Shown: positions 1 through 11,139 of the stretch, in pieces | Layout: each line of letters starts with the position of its first letter | How positions within the stretch are numbered: position 1 is the first letter of the stretch | From: Costus lasius | Taxonomy: Eukaryota; Streptophyta; Magnoliopsida; Zingiberales; Costaceae | Assembly (NCBI GenBank): GCA_027563935.2 | Contig: CM050448.1 | Location: 68,519,843 to 68,583,842, forward strand | Reading direction: 5' to 3' | Length of the DNA stretch: 64,000 nucleotides | The notes under the pieces: generated by a model | Database searches by the model: none | Told to the model about the DNA's origin: nothing | Seen by the model: only the letters and a program-made list of their open reading frames with translations | Made by a program: the position numbers and the translations under genes

Positions 1-2526
1 TTAATTATAACAATGATTTTATTCTTGATAATTATCTTGATCTTCATTTTGATCTTAGTTTTGATCTCAGATTTCAGTTTTAATCTTATAATCTTCATCT
101 TTATCTTGCTCATAATATTCATCTTAAACTCGATTTTGATCTCTATGGAGATATTGAGTTTTAATCTTGATATTAATATTTATATTTATCTTGGTCTTTT
201 TATAATGAGGATGTTGATCTTGATTATGATCCATATTTGATGTTTATTATTTTGAAATCTTAATTTAATATTGATTTTGTTCATGATCATGATGTTGATC
301 TTGATTTTAATCATGATTTCAAACTTTATCTTACGATATTTATCTTTATCTTCTTTTTAATCTTAATCTTAAACTAGATTTTGATCTTGTTTGTAATCTT
401 GGTCTTCAATCTTGATATTGTTATTGATATTGATATTGATCTAATCATGATGAAAATTTTGAACTCGATTATGAGCTTTAATTGTTATTAATCTTATTCT
501 CATTCTTAATTATAACATTGATCTTATTCTTGATAATTATCTTCATCTTCATTTTGATCTCTGTTTTGATTTTAGATTTCAGTTTTAATCTTATAATTTT
601 CATCTTTATCTTGCTCCTAATATTCATCTTAAACTCGATTTTGATCTCTGTGAAAACATTGAGTTTTAATCTTTATATTAATATTTATATTTATCTTGGT
701 CTTCTAATGATGAAGATGTTGATCTTGATTATGATCCAAATTTGATGTTTATCATTTTGGAATCTTAATTTAAAATTGATTTTGTTCATGATCATGACGT
801 TGATCTTGATTTTAATCATGATTTCACACTTCATCTTCTGATTTTTATCTTTATCTTCTTTTTAATTTTAATCTTAAACTCGATTTTGATCTTGTTTGTA
901 ATCTTGGTCTCAAATATTGATATTGTTATTAATATTGATATTGATCTAATCATGATGAAAATTTTGAACTCGATTTTGAATTTTAATTGTTATTAATCTT
1001 ATTCTTATTCTTAATTATAACATTGATTGTATTCTTATAAGAATTATCTTCATCTTCATTTTAATCTCAGTTTTGTTCGTAGATTTCTGTTTTAATCTTA
1101 TAATCTTCATCTTTATCTTGCTCCTAATATTCATCTTAAACTCGATTTTGATCTCTATGGAGATATTGAGTTTTAATTTGATATTAATATTTAAATTTAT
1201 CTTGGTCTTTTAATAATGAGGATGTTGATCTTGATTATGATCCATATTTGATGTTTATCATTTTGAAATCTTAATTTAATATTGATTTTGTTCATGATCA
1301 TGATGTTGATCTTGATTTTAATCATGATTTCAAACTCTATCTTATGATATTCATCTTTATCTTCTTTTTAATCATAATCTTAAACTCGATTTTGATCTTG
1401 TTCATAATCTTGCTCTTCCATCTTGATATTGATATTGATATTGATATTGATCTAATCATGATGAAAATTTTGAACTCGATTATGAGCTTTAATTGTTATT
1501 AATCTTATTCTCATTCTTAATTATAACATTGATTTTATTCTTGATAATTATCTTCATCTTCATTTTGATCTTAGTTTTGATCTCAGATTTCAGTTTTAAT
1601 CTTATAATCTTCATCTTTATCTTGCTCCTAATATTCATCATAAACTCGATTTTGATCTCTATGGAGATATTGAGTTTTAATCTTGATATTAATATTTATA
1701 TTTATCTTGGTCTTTTTATAATGAGGATGTTGATCTTGATTATGATCCATATTTGATGTTTATTATTTTGAAATCTTAATTTAATATTGATTTTGTTCAT
1801 GATCATGATGTTGATCTTGATTTTAATTATGATTTCAAACTTTATCTTACGATATTTATCTTTATCTTCTTTTTAATCTTAATCTTAAACTAGATTTTGA
1901 TCTTGTTTGTAATCTTGGTCTTCAATCTTGATATTGTTATTGATATTGATATTGATCTAATCATGATGAAAATTTTGAACTCGATTATGAGCTTTAATTG
2001 TTATTAATCTTATTCTCATTCTTAATTATAACATTGATCTTATTCTTGATAATTATCTTCATCTTCATTTTGATCTCTGTTTTGATTTTAGATTTCAGTT
2101 TTAATCTTATAATTTTCATCTTTATCTTGCTCCTAATATTCATCTTAAACTCGATTTTGATCTCTGTGAAAACATTGAGTTTTAATCTTTATATTAATAT
2201 TTATATTTATCTTGGTCTTCTAATGATGAAGATGTTGATCTTGATTATGATCCAAATTTGATGTTTATCATTTTGGAATCTTAATTTAAAATTGATTTTG
2301 TTCATGATCATGACGTTGATCTTGATTTTAATCATGATTTCAAACTTCATCTTCTGATTTTTATCTTTATCTTCTTTTTAATTTTAATCTTAAACTCGAT
2401 TTTGATCTTGTTTGTAATCTTGCTCTCAAATATTGATATTGTTATTAATATTGATATTGATCTAATCATGATGAAAATTTGAACTCGATTATGAATTTTA
2501 ATTGTTATTAATCTTATTCTTATTCT
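1..2526 (+). repeat. 1516-bp three-monomer higher-order repeat
   Basis: Sequence from 1 to about 1010 recurs 1516 bp (3 x 505) downstream at about 1517-2526 in the same A-B-C order. Shared private variants include cttaaactagattttgatc with cgatatttatc (near 335 and 1850) and aatctttatattaatatt in the B monomer (near 670 and 2185). Neighbouring monomers differ more from one another than these do, which is the mark of a higher-order unit. The left boundary lies outside the window. Confidence 0.75.
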
Positions 2527-5500
2527 TAATTATAACATTGATTGTATTCTTATAAGAATTATCTTCATCTTCATTTTAATCTCAGTTTTGTTCTCAGATT
2601 TCAGTTTTAATCTTATAATCTTCATCTTTATCTTGTTCCTAATATTCATCTTAAACTCGATTTTGATCTCTATGGAGATATTGAGTTTTAATCTTGTTAT
2701 TAATATATAAATTTATCTTGGTCTTTTAATAATGAGGATGTTGATCTTGATTATGATCCATATTTGATGTTTATCATTTTGAAATCTTAATTTAATATTG
2801 ATTTTGTTCATGATCATGATGTTGATCTTGATTTTAATCATGATTTCAAACTCTATCTTACGATATTCATCTTTATTTTCTTTTTAATCATAATCTTAAA
2901 CTCGATTTTGATCTTGTTCGTAATCTTGCTCTTCAATCTTGATATTGTTATTGATATTGATATTGATCTAATCATGATGAAAATTTTGAACTCGATTATG
3001 AATTTTTATTGTTATTAATCTTATTTTTATTCTTAATTATAACAATCATTTTATTCTTATAAGAATTATCCTAATCTTCATTTTGATCTCAGTTTTGTTC
3101 TCAGATTTCAGTTTTAATCTTATAATCTTCATCCTTATCTTGCTCCTAATATTCATCTTAAACTCGATTTTGATCTCTATGGAGATATTGAGTTTTAATC
3201 TTGTTATTAATATATAAATTTATCTTGGTCTTTTAATAATGAGGATGTTGATCTTGATTATGATTCATATTTGATGTTTATCATTTTGAAATCTTAATTT
3301 AATGTTGATTTTGTTCATGATCATGATGTTGATCTTGATTTTAATCATGATTTCAAACTCTATCTTATGATATTCATCTTTATCTTCTTTTTAATCATAA
3401 TCTTAAACTCGATTTTGATCTTATTCGTAATCTTGCTCTTCAATCTTGATATTGTTATTGATATTGATATTGATCTAATCGTGATGAAAATTTTGAACTC
3501 GATTATGAGCTTTAATTGTTATTAATCTTATTCTCATTCTTCATTATAACATTGATTTTATTCTCGATAATTATCTTCATCTTCATTTTGATCTCAGTTT
3601 TGATCTCAGATTTCAGTTTTAATCTTATAATCTTCATATTTATCTTGCTCCTAATATTCATCTTAAACTCGATTTTGATCTCTGTGAAAACATTAGGTTT
3701 TTTAATCTTGAGGATGTTGATCTTGATTATGATCCATATTTGATGTTTATCATTTTGGAATCTTAATTTAAAATTGATTTTGTTCATGATCATGACGTTG
3801 ATCTTGATTTTAATCATGATTTCAAACTTCATCTTATGATTTTTATCTTTATCTTCTTTTTAATTTTAATCTTAAACTCGATTTTGATCTTGTTTGTAAT
3901 CTTGGTCTCAAATATTGATATTGTTATTAATTTTGATATTGATCTAATCATGATGAAAATTTGAACTCGATTATGAATTTTAATTGTTATTAATCTTATT
4001 CTTATTCTTAATTATAACATTGATTGTATTCTTATAAGAATTATCTTCATCTTCATTTTAATCTCAGTTTTGTTTTTCTTATTTCAGTTTTAATCTTATA
4101 ATCTTCATCTTTATCTTGTTCCTAATATTCATCTTAAACTCGATTTTGATCTCTATGGAGATATTGAGTTTTAATCTTGTTATTAAAATTTAAATTTATC
4201 TTGGTCTTTTAATAATGAGGATGTTGATCTTGATTATGATCCATATTTGATGTTTATCATTTTGAAATCTTAATTTAATATTGATTTTGTTCATGATCAT
4301 GATGTGTATCTTGATTTTAATCATGATTTCAAACTCTATCTTATGATATTCATCTTTGTCTTCTTTTTAATCATAATCTTAAACTCGATTTTGATCTTGT
4401 TCGTAATCTTGCTCTTCAATCTTGATATTGATATTGATATTGATATTGATCTAATCATGATGAAAATTTTGAACTCGATTATGAGCTTTAATTGTTATTA
4501 ATCTTATTCTCATTCTTAATTATAACATTGATTTTATTCTTGATAATTATATTCATCTTCATTTTGATCTCAATTTTGATCCCAGATTTCAGTTTTAATC
4601 TTATAATCTTCATCTTTATCTTGTTCCTAATATTCATCTTAAACTCGATTTTGATCTCTATGGAGATATTGAGTTTTAATCTTGTTATTAATATTTAAAT
4701 TTATCTTGGTCTTTTAATAATGAGGATGTTGATCTTGATTATGATCCATATTTGATGTTTATCATTTTGAAATCTTAATTTAATATTGATTTTGTTCATG
4801 ATCATGACGTTGATCTTGATTTTAATCATGATTTCAAACTCTATCTTATGATATTCATCTTTATCTTCTTTTTAATCATAATCTTAAACTCGATTTTGAT
4901 CTTGTTCGTAATCTTGCTCTTCAATCTTGATATTGTTATTGATATTGATATTGATGTAATCATGATGAAAATTTTGAACTTGATTATGAATTTAAATTGT
5001 TATTAATCATAATCTTATTCTTAATTATAACTATGATTTTATTCTTATAAGAATTATCTTCATCTTCATTTTGATCTCAGTTTTGTTCTCAGATTTCAGT
5101 TTTAATCTTATAATCTTCATCTTTATCTTGCTCCTAATATTCATCTTAAACTCGATTTTGATCTCTGTGGAGATATTGAGTTTTAATCTTGATATTAATA
5201 TTTAAATTTATCTTGCTCTTTTAATAGTGAGGATGTTGATCATGATTATGATCCATATTTGATGTTTATCATTTTGAAATCATTATTTAATATTGATTTT
5301 GTTCATGATCATGACGTTGATCTTGATTTTAATTATGATTTCAAACTCTATCTTATGATATTTATCTTTATCTTCTTTTTAATCATAATCTTAAACTCGA
5401 TTTTGATCTTGTTCGTAATCTTGGTCCTCAATCTTGATATTGTTATTGATATTGATTTTGATCTAATCATGATGAAAATTTTGAACTCGATTATGAGCTT

Positions 5501-7663
5501 TAATTATTATTAATCTTATTCTCATTATCAATTATAACATTAATTTTATTCTTGATAATTATCTTCATCTTCATTTTGATCTCAGTTTTGTTCTTAGATT
5601 TCAGTTTTAATCTTATAATCTTCATCTTTATCTTGCTCTTAATATTCATCTTAAACTCGATTTTGATCTCTGTGAAAACATTGAGTTTTAATCTTGATAT
5701 TAATATTTATATTTATCTTGGTCTTCTATTGATGAGGATGTTGATCTTGATTATGATCCATATTTGATGTTTATCATTTTGGAATCTTAATTTAAAATTG
5801 ATTTTGTTCATGATCATGACGTTGATCATGATTTTAATCATGATTTCAAACTTCATCTTATGATTTTTATCTTTATAATCTTTTTAATTTTAATCTTAAG
5901 CTAGATTTTGATCTTGTTTGTAATCTTGGTCTCAAATATTGATATTGTTATTAATATTGATATTGATCTAATCATGATGAAAATTTTGAACTCGATTATG
6001 AATTTTAATTGTTATTAATCTTATTCTTATTCTTAATTATAACATTGATTGTATTCTTATAAGAATTATCTTCATCTTCATTTTAATCTCAGTTTTGTTC
6101 TCAAATTTCAGTTTTAATCTTATAATCTTCATCTTTATCTTGCTCCTAATATTCATCTTAAACTCGATTTTGATCTCTATGGAGATATTGAGTTTTAATC
6201 TTGTTATTAATATTTAAATTTATCTTGGTCTTTTAATAATGAGGATGTTGATCTTGATTATGATCCATATTTGATGTTTATCATTTTGAAATCTTAATTT
6301 AATATTGATTTTGTTCATGATCTTGATGTTGATCTTGATTTTAATCATGATTTCAAACTCTATCTTATGATATTCATCTTTATCTTCTTTTTAATCATAA
6401 TCTTAAACTCGATTTTGATCTTGTTCGTAATCTTGCTCTTCAATCTTGATATTGTTATTGATATTGATATTGATCTAATCATGATGAAAATTTTGAACTC
6501 GATTATGAATTTTTATTGTTATTAATCTTATTCTTATTCTTAATTATAACAATGATTTTATTCTTATAAGAATTCTCTTCATCTTCATTTTGATCTCAGT
6601 TTTGTTCTCAGATTTCAGTTTTAATCTTATAATCTTCATCCTTATCTTGCTCCTAATATTCATCTTAAACTCGATTTTGATCTCTGCGGAGATATTGAGT
6701 TTTAATCTTGATATTAATATTTAAATTTATCTTGTTCTTTTAATAATGAGGATGTTGATCTTGATTATGATCCATATTAGATGTTTATCATTTTGAAATC
6801 TTAATTTAATATTGATTTTGTTCATGATCATGATGTTGGTCTTGATTTTAATCATGATTTCAAACTCTATCTTATGATATTCATCTTTATCTTCTTTTTA
6901 ATCATAATCTTAAACTCGATTTTGATCTTGTTCGTAATCTTGCTCTTCAATCTTGATATTGTTATTGATATTGATATTGATCTAATCATGATGAAAGTTT
7001 TGAACTCGATTATGAGCTTTAATTGTTATTAATCTTATTCTCATTCTTAATTATAACATTGATTTTATTCTTGATAATTATCTTTATCTTCATTTTGATC
7101 TCAGTTTTGATCTTAGATTTCAGTTTTAATCTTATAATCTTCATCTTTATCTTGCTCCTAATATTCATCTTAAACTCGATTTTGATCTCTATGGAGCTAT
7201 TGAGTTTTAATCTTGATATTAATATTTATATTTATCTTGGTCTTTTTATAATGAGGATGTTGATTTGATTATGATCCATATTTGATGTTTATCATTTTGA
7301 AATCTTAATTTAATATTGATTTTGTTCATGATCATGATGTTGATCTTGATTTTAATCATGATTTCAAACTTTATCTTACGATATGCATCTTTATCTTCTT
7401 TTTAATCTTAATCTTAAACTAGATTTTGATCTTGTTTGTAATCTTGGTCTTCAATCTTGATATTGTTATTGATACTGATATTGATCTAATCATGATGAAA
7501 ATTTTGAACTCGATTATGAGATTTAATTGTTATTAATCTTATTCTCATTCTTAATTATAACTTTGATCTTATTCTTGATAATTATCTTCATCTTCATTTT
7601 GATCTCAGTTTTGATCTCAGATTTCAGTTTTAATCTTATAATCTTCATCTTTATCTTGCTCCT
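1..7663 (+). repeat. AT-rich 505-bp satellite array, block 1
   Basis: Head-to-tail monomers of about 505 bp, roughly 15 copies, cut off at the left window edge. Each monomer is built from degenerate ATCTTN/GATNTT words spaced mainly in multiples of three bases, is poor in G+C (about a quarter by eye), and carries the landmarks ttgttattaatcttattct, aactcgattttgatctc, tcatgatcatga and attgatattgatctaatc. Three variants can be told apart: A (ctctatggagatattgag), B (ctctgtgaaaacattgag with ttggaatcttaatttaaaa) and C (gattgtattcttataagaat). The monomer near 3520-3986 is about 37 bp short because of a deletion after acattaggtttttt. The block ends at the target site of the first copia element. No gene is supported; the hydrophobic ORFs follow from the three-base periodicity. 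Confidence 0.95.
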
Positions 7664-9342
7664 TGTTGGGGTATGCCCTTAAGGCTAATGTTTGAGGCCT
7701 GTGGGAATGTATCTGTATCATGTAATAAACTGTTATGTTTATAAAGGCATGGTTATTATTCAGTTGTTTACATTGTCTGCTGCAATATATGTTCTTCTGA
7801 ATAATGTCTCAAAGCTGTTCAGCTGGGCTGACATGCTGTTATGTCCTTAGTCGATATATCTTGGTGAACATGAGACAGCCTTGATATGGTTAAGACTAAT
7901 ATGTGTTCTAATCTTATAGGATGCTTCGAGCATGGAATAAGATGTAGACTCATGGGTACATTGGATGTGCTGGACAGACCCTACTAGGTTATTCAATTGT
8001 TTGTCACAATGTGAATATTCCTTGAATATGACAAGTGGCACATTTCCTCTGACTTGAGATCACTTGTGTTTTCTAAATGATGATTGTCATTGTTTTGAGA
8101 TAGTTCAATATCATTTGAAACATAATGATTATAGACTATCTTGGATGGTGAGCTTGAATCAGGTTAGGGCACTAGTGATAGACATAGGATTGCCGTCTCC
8201 TTGTTCAAGGAGTGTGATGTTCTAAAGGGGCCCCCTGGATGAGATGATTGAGAAAAGAGTATGGCCATACCCAGGTGACAGTGTTCATCTGATCTAATCA
8301 TGCTCATCATATTGGAGCTACAAGCTTGACACGCTTGTCCAATAAGAACATCCAGTGGCAAAGGAAATATGCATGCCTTGTGAATTGATTCACACTTGTG
8401 CTATGGTTTGGGTGTAGTCTTGGAAGACTCTTTCCTTTATATCGGGAGACAGTGATGTGTTGCTAGATACCCCTCACTGATCGTGATAATGTGAATTATC
8501 GTTACCGACATTTAAAGGAAACCCTTAGGGTCGCACAATTTGATGATATGGCTTACTTCAGTCAGATCGTGTGGACTGAATTGTTTGGGTTCAGTTTAAA
8601 GGGATTTAATCTCTGATTGTAAGTGAGATCTAGTCTGATCATGTTTGATTGATTAGGGCTTGAGATCGGTAAGCTTCGATCGAGAGAATGATTGCTAGAT
8701 CGGGCAGATCAGAAGCATCAAGAGATTAACGGTCAGATCTGGAGCCTTAAGGTTTATTTGAGATCTAGACTAGATCATTGGCTTGATTGGTTCTTAAACC
8801 GAACCAATGTGAACCGGCTCATGAAATGAGCGCAGGGTTCAAGGCTTGGCGACTTGTTCACTTGGCGTGAACATTGGAGCGAGTGGTGTGGCTATTTTTA
8901 GTAACCACGATCTCCACTTGGAGATAACGCTCACGTTCGAATAGCTCTTGCTATTCTCGCCTCTCAAGCGACCTCTCTCTCGACACTCGTTGTGTGTGGC
9001 GACACTTGGAAGATAGAGGAGGTTTTTGGCCAAAAGAGATAAACACATCTCCATCCCTTTTCACTCGATCAAGGACTCCAAGGAACCTTGCTAGCACAAG
9101 GAGCACCAAGGGTAGGCGCATTGATCATCTTGTGTGTGAAACTTAGGAGAAGGCTCGCTTGCGTCTTTCCTTCCAAAGCTTCATCAAACCGATGGCATTG
9201 GTATGAGTTTATCTTCATCTATTCAAATATTCGAAAGCTAGTTATATGACATATATAGATCCTTTGAAATCCTAATATCCCATGCAAAATTTTTGTTGCG
9301 CCACCATTAGGGTTTCTACCCCTTAGTTAGGGGTTCCCTTCA
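7664..9342 (+). repeat. 5' LTR of copia element 1
   Basis: 1679-bp direct repeat bounded by TGTTGGGG and CCCTTCA, almost identical to 15042-16720 at an offset of 7378. It should contain the promoter and the transcription start of the genomic RNA. Short ORFs within it on the minus strand recur in every LTR copy and are not credible genes. Confidence 0.95.
8436..8442 (+). promoter_or_regulatory. Possible LTR TATA box
   Basis: TTTATAT inside ctttcctttatatcggga. The same string lies in the LTRs of the second copia subfamily (near 54430 and 61869) and, inverted, in the solo LTR near 19672, although the surrounding LTR sequence has diverged. That conservation makes it the best TATA candidate in the LTR. 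No start site can be confirmed from sequence; another A/T run (atatataga, near 9251) is not shared by all copies. Confidence 0.35.
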
Positions 9343-9344
9343 AT

Positions 9345-9355
9345 TGGTATCAGAG
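9345..9355 (+). promoter_or_regulatory. Primer binding site, initiator Met tRNA
   Basis: TGGTATCAGAG, two bases after the 5' LTR, is complementary to the 3' end of plant initiator tRNA-Met, the usual primer for minus-strand synthesis in copia elements. The match is 11 bases and breaks at the next position (G instead of C). Confidence 0.92.
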
Positions 9356-10440
9356 GTAGGGTTATATGTTCATATGATTGCTTTGATTGTGAATCCATAT
9401 ATGCTTAGATCTTAAATGTGCGAAACTAGTTTATGTTTTTCTTTTTGCGCATCTATGTTGGCGCATGTTGTAGCTTAAGTTTTCTCAAAAGGAAATATCA
9501 CATGCGCGCTTAACATTAGATCTAAGGCCCTGCTATAAACCCTTAGACGGGTTATTAGGGTTGAAATCACCCCCTAGGTCAGATCCAATCAGTCTGATCA
9601 GACTATCTGACAGCCTTGATGGGTCGACTGGATAGCACCTTGGCGCAAGCTTGAGGTGGCTATAGGTCGACTGCAGACAGGCGTGTAGCGATGTCTGATT
9701 GAGACGACCCATGAACGCACCTGAGTTAGGCCCGGGGTCACACCCGCTTGCCAGACCTCAGTGTGGTTGTTCAGCCCTGGCGCATGCATGGTTGACCTTA
9801 TGGTCAACTCAAGTCAGTTAGGACTTGGTGCATGCAAGGGCAGAGGATCTGACTAGGTAGGTTGAGTGGATCCCTAGTAATGGACCGTTGTAAGGTTGTA
9901 GGGCAAATAAGAAAAAATTAAAATTGATCCCATGGGGTTTTTCGAAAAAAATTTTAATTTTTTATGATGGATCACATGATTGCTGATTGGATGCATATGT
10001 TTGTCTATTTAGTCTTATGTGGGCTGCCCATATTAATTGTGTGCTGTGCTGGGGCCTGCGTGCCTGGGATTTAAAATTGTTGTAAATTAATTATTGTGAT
10101 CTGCGCATCACATTGCTTTAATTTATAAAATGTTATTGACCTGCGTGTCAATCTTGTCTAGATAGTTAAATTTGTAATTTAATTAGACAAGAGCACAGAG
10201 CACACTTGGCAGAGGCGCATGCAGCAGTGGCTTGACCAGGTGGGAGGTCTAGGGTTCGACCCTAGGACCTGGCGCATTTTCCTGGTGGGCGCACCAGAGC
10301 TGCAATTGGCGCTTGGGCCCTGGTATGGGCCAGATGAGCAGCAAAAGACCCATGAAGAGCAAGTGAAGACTTAAACTAGGTTAAGGTCTTCTAGGGCTAT
10401 GGGCTTTTACCACATAAGAACCATGCTTTCTTTTATTGCT

Positions 10441-10448
10441 TATATAAG
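10441..10448 (+). promoter_or_regulatory. TATA-like box inside the leader
   Basis: TATATAAG preceded by gct, about 700 bp upstream of the gag start and 1.1 kb downstream of the LTR. The second copia element has TATATAAT at the matching place (56513-56520). It is the most canonical TATA string I saw in the element, but internal promoter activity is only an inference. Confidence 0.3.
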
Positions 10449-10598
10449 TAGAACAGCATGTTTTAATTTATCTTCTGCTATCACCATAGGAATTGTATGA
10501 TAGTGAAGAAGATAAAAGACCGTTAAAATCCAACGCTAAAATATCAAGCTCGTAAGCCTTCTGACGCGAAACCTCACTGTTCTGATTATCGTTGGAGC

Positions 10599-10624
10599 CG
10601 TGTTGTACCCACTCAGTGGGCACG
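10599..10624 (+). promoter_or_regulatory. Leader stem-loop 1 (structured RNA candidate)
   Basis: CGTG, bulge TTGTA, inner stem CCCAC, loop TCA, then GTGGG and CACG. The inner five and outer four base pairs are perfect. The architecture repeats about 200 bp downstream with different but still paired bases, which supports a real RNA structure. A packaging, dimerisation or translation role is inference. Confidence 0.6.
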
Positions 10625-10803
10625 TCCATCTATCTTCAGACGGTGTGGGATTACACCTGTGTGTTACAGAGTAGGGATTTATCCCTTCTCGTTGCTCAGC
10701 ATAGCACATGGTGGTCCAGGGAGTAGGTCGGGTCAGCTTGACCGTGTAGGCTACATATGTGGCGCATATGGTAGCACATGGAGGCAGCCATCTGTGGGGT
10801 CAG

Positions 10804-10837
10804 AGACTGTGTTGTACCAACTCAGTTGGCACAGTCT
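10804..10837 (+). promoter_or_regulatory. Leader stem-loop 2 (structured RNA candidate)
   Basis: AGACTGTG, bulge TTGTA, inner stem CCAAC, loop TCA, then GTTGG and CACAGTCT. It has the same bulge and loop as stem-loop 1. The third inner pair is C-G in loop 1 and A-T in loop 2, a compensatory change, and the outer stem extends to eight pairs. The whole motif is identical in the second copia element. Confidence 0.6.
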
Positions 10838-11139
10838 GCTGGACTGCCCAGATGAAGGGGAATCGCACGGGTTGGCGATCGGCAGGGACTGCCTACCGGA
10901 GATTAGTGCTTGTACTCTCTGTGTATCTTATCTCGCCTGAGCGGGACGCGGAGACCAAGTATGAAATCCGGATCCCATCTCACTAAAAGAGTGTCTACTC
11001 TTTCGGACTGTTTAATGGATTTTTCAGTCAGATAAAATAGTGAGAAAAGGAATCTTTCTTAAGTCCTGATTGATTCTTATACATTGATACTGACCTTGCT
11101 GTTCTTGCATTGTTGTAGATACCTGCAGCAACGAACACC

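Larger units (their letters stand above)
10552..11118 (+). other. Candidate leader intron upstream of gag
   Basis: A 5' splice-like site (ctc|GTAAGC at 10552), a branch-point-like TACTGAC (11088-11094) and, 24 bases after it, a pyrimidine-rich stretch ending ttgttgTAG at 11118. The gag ATG follows 21 bases later. All three signals are conserved in the second element (56610-57173). Plant introns fit this pattern, but no transcript evidence is available; the 3' site is stronger than the 5' site. Confidence 0.3.
9343..11139 (+). other. Untranslated leader of copia element 1
   Basis: About 1.8 kb between the 5' LTR and the gag start with no convincing coding sequence. A 93-residue ORF at 10659-10940 is not kept in frame in the second element (one-base length difference at aaggggaatcgc against aaggggatcgc), so I reject it as a gene. 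The leader holds the primer site, a hairpin with a tRNA B-box-like ggttcgaccct (near 10246-10271, absent from element 2), a TATATAAG box at 10441, two related stem-loops at 10599-10624 and 10804-10837, and a 3' splice-like signal just before gag. Long leaders are known in BARE1-type elements and usually carry packaging and dimerisation signals. Confidence 0.85.

Noticed and set aside
3512..3832. Lys/Ile/Asn-rich minus-strand ORF (and similar ones at 35181, 41481, 49924)
   Set aside because: These are antisense readings of the satellite with the same periodic cause.
13..7268. Repeated 60-100-residue Ile/Leu/Phe-rich ORFs, one per satellite monomer, as a membrane-protein family
   Set aside because: The same peptide arises from every monomer because of three-base periodicity and T-rich words. 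Frames are opened or closed by a common atatttaaattt/atatttatattt variant, no flanking gene signals are visible, and copies vary without regard to coding.
1..7663. CRISPR-like array from regular repeats
   Set aside because: The monomers are contiguous 505-bp satellites without unique spacers, in a plant-type context.
7847..9054. Short minus-strand ORFs repeated in all copia LTRs
   Set aside because: They lie in LTR sequence without start context or domain similarity, and diverge between subfamilies.
10659..10940. 93-residue ORF in the leader of element 1, with a 97-residue relative at 56750-57043
   Set aside because: A one-base length difference splits the frame in element 1 and the stretch is occupied by conserved stem-loops, so RNA structure explains it better than protein.
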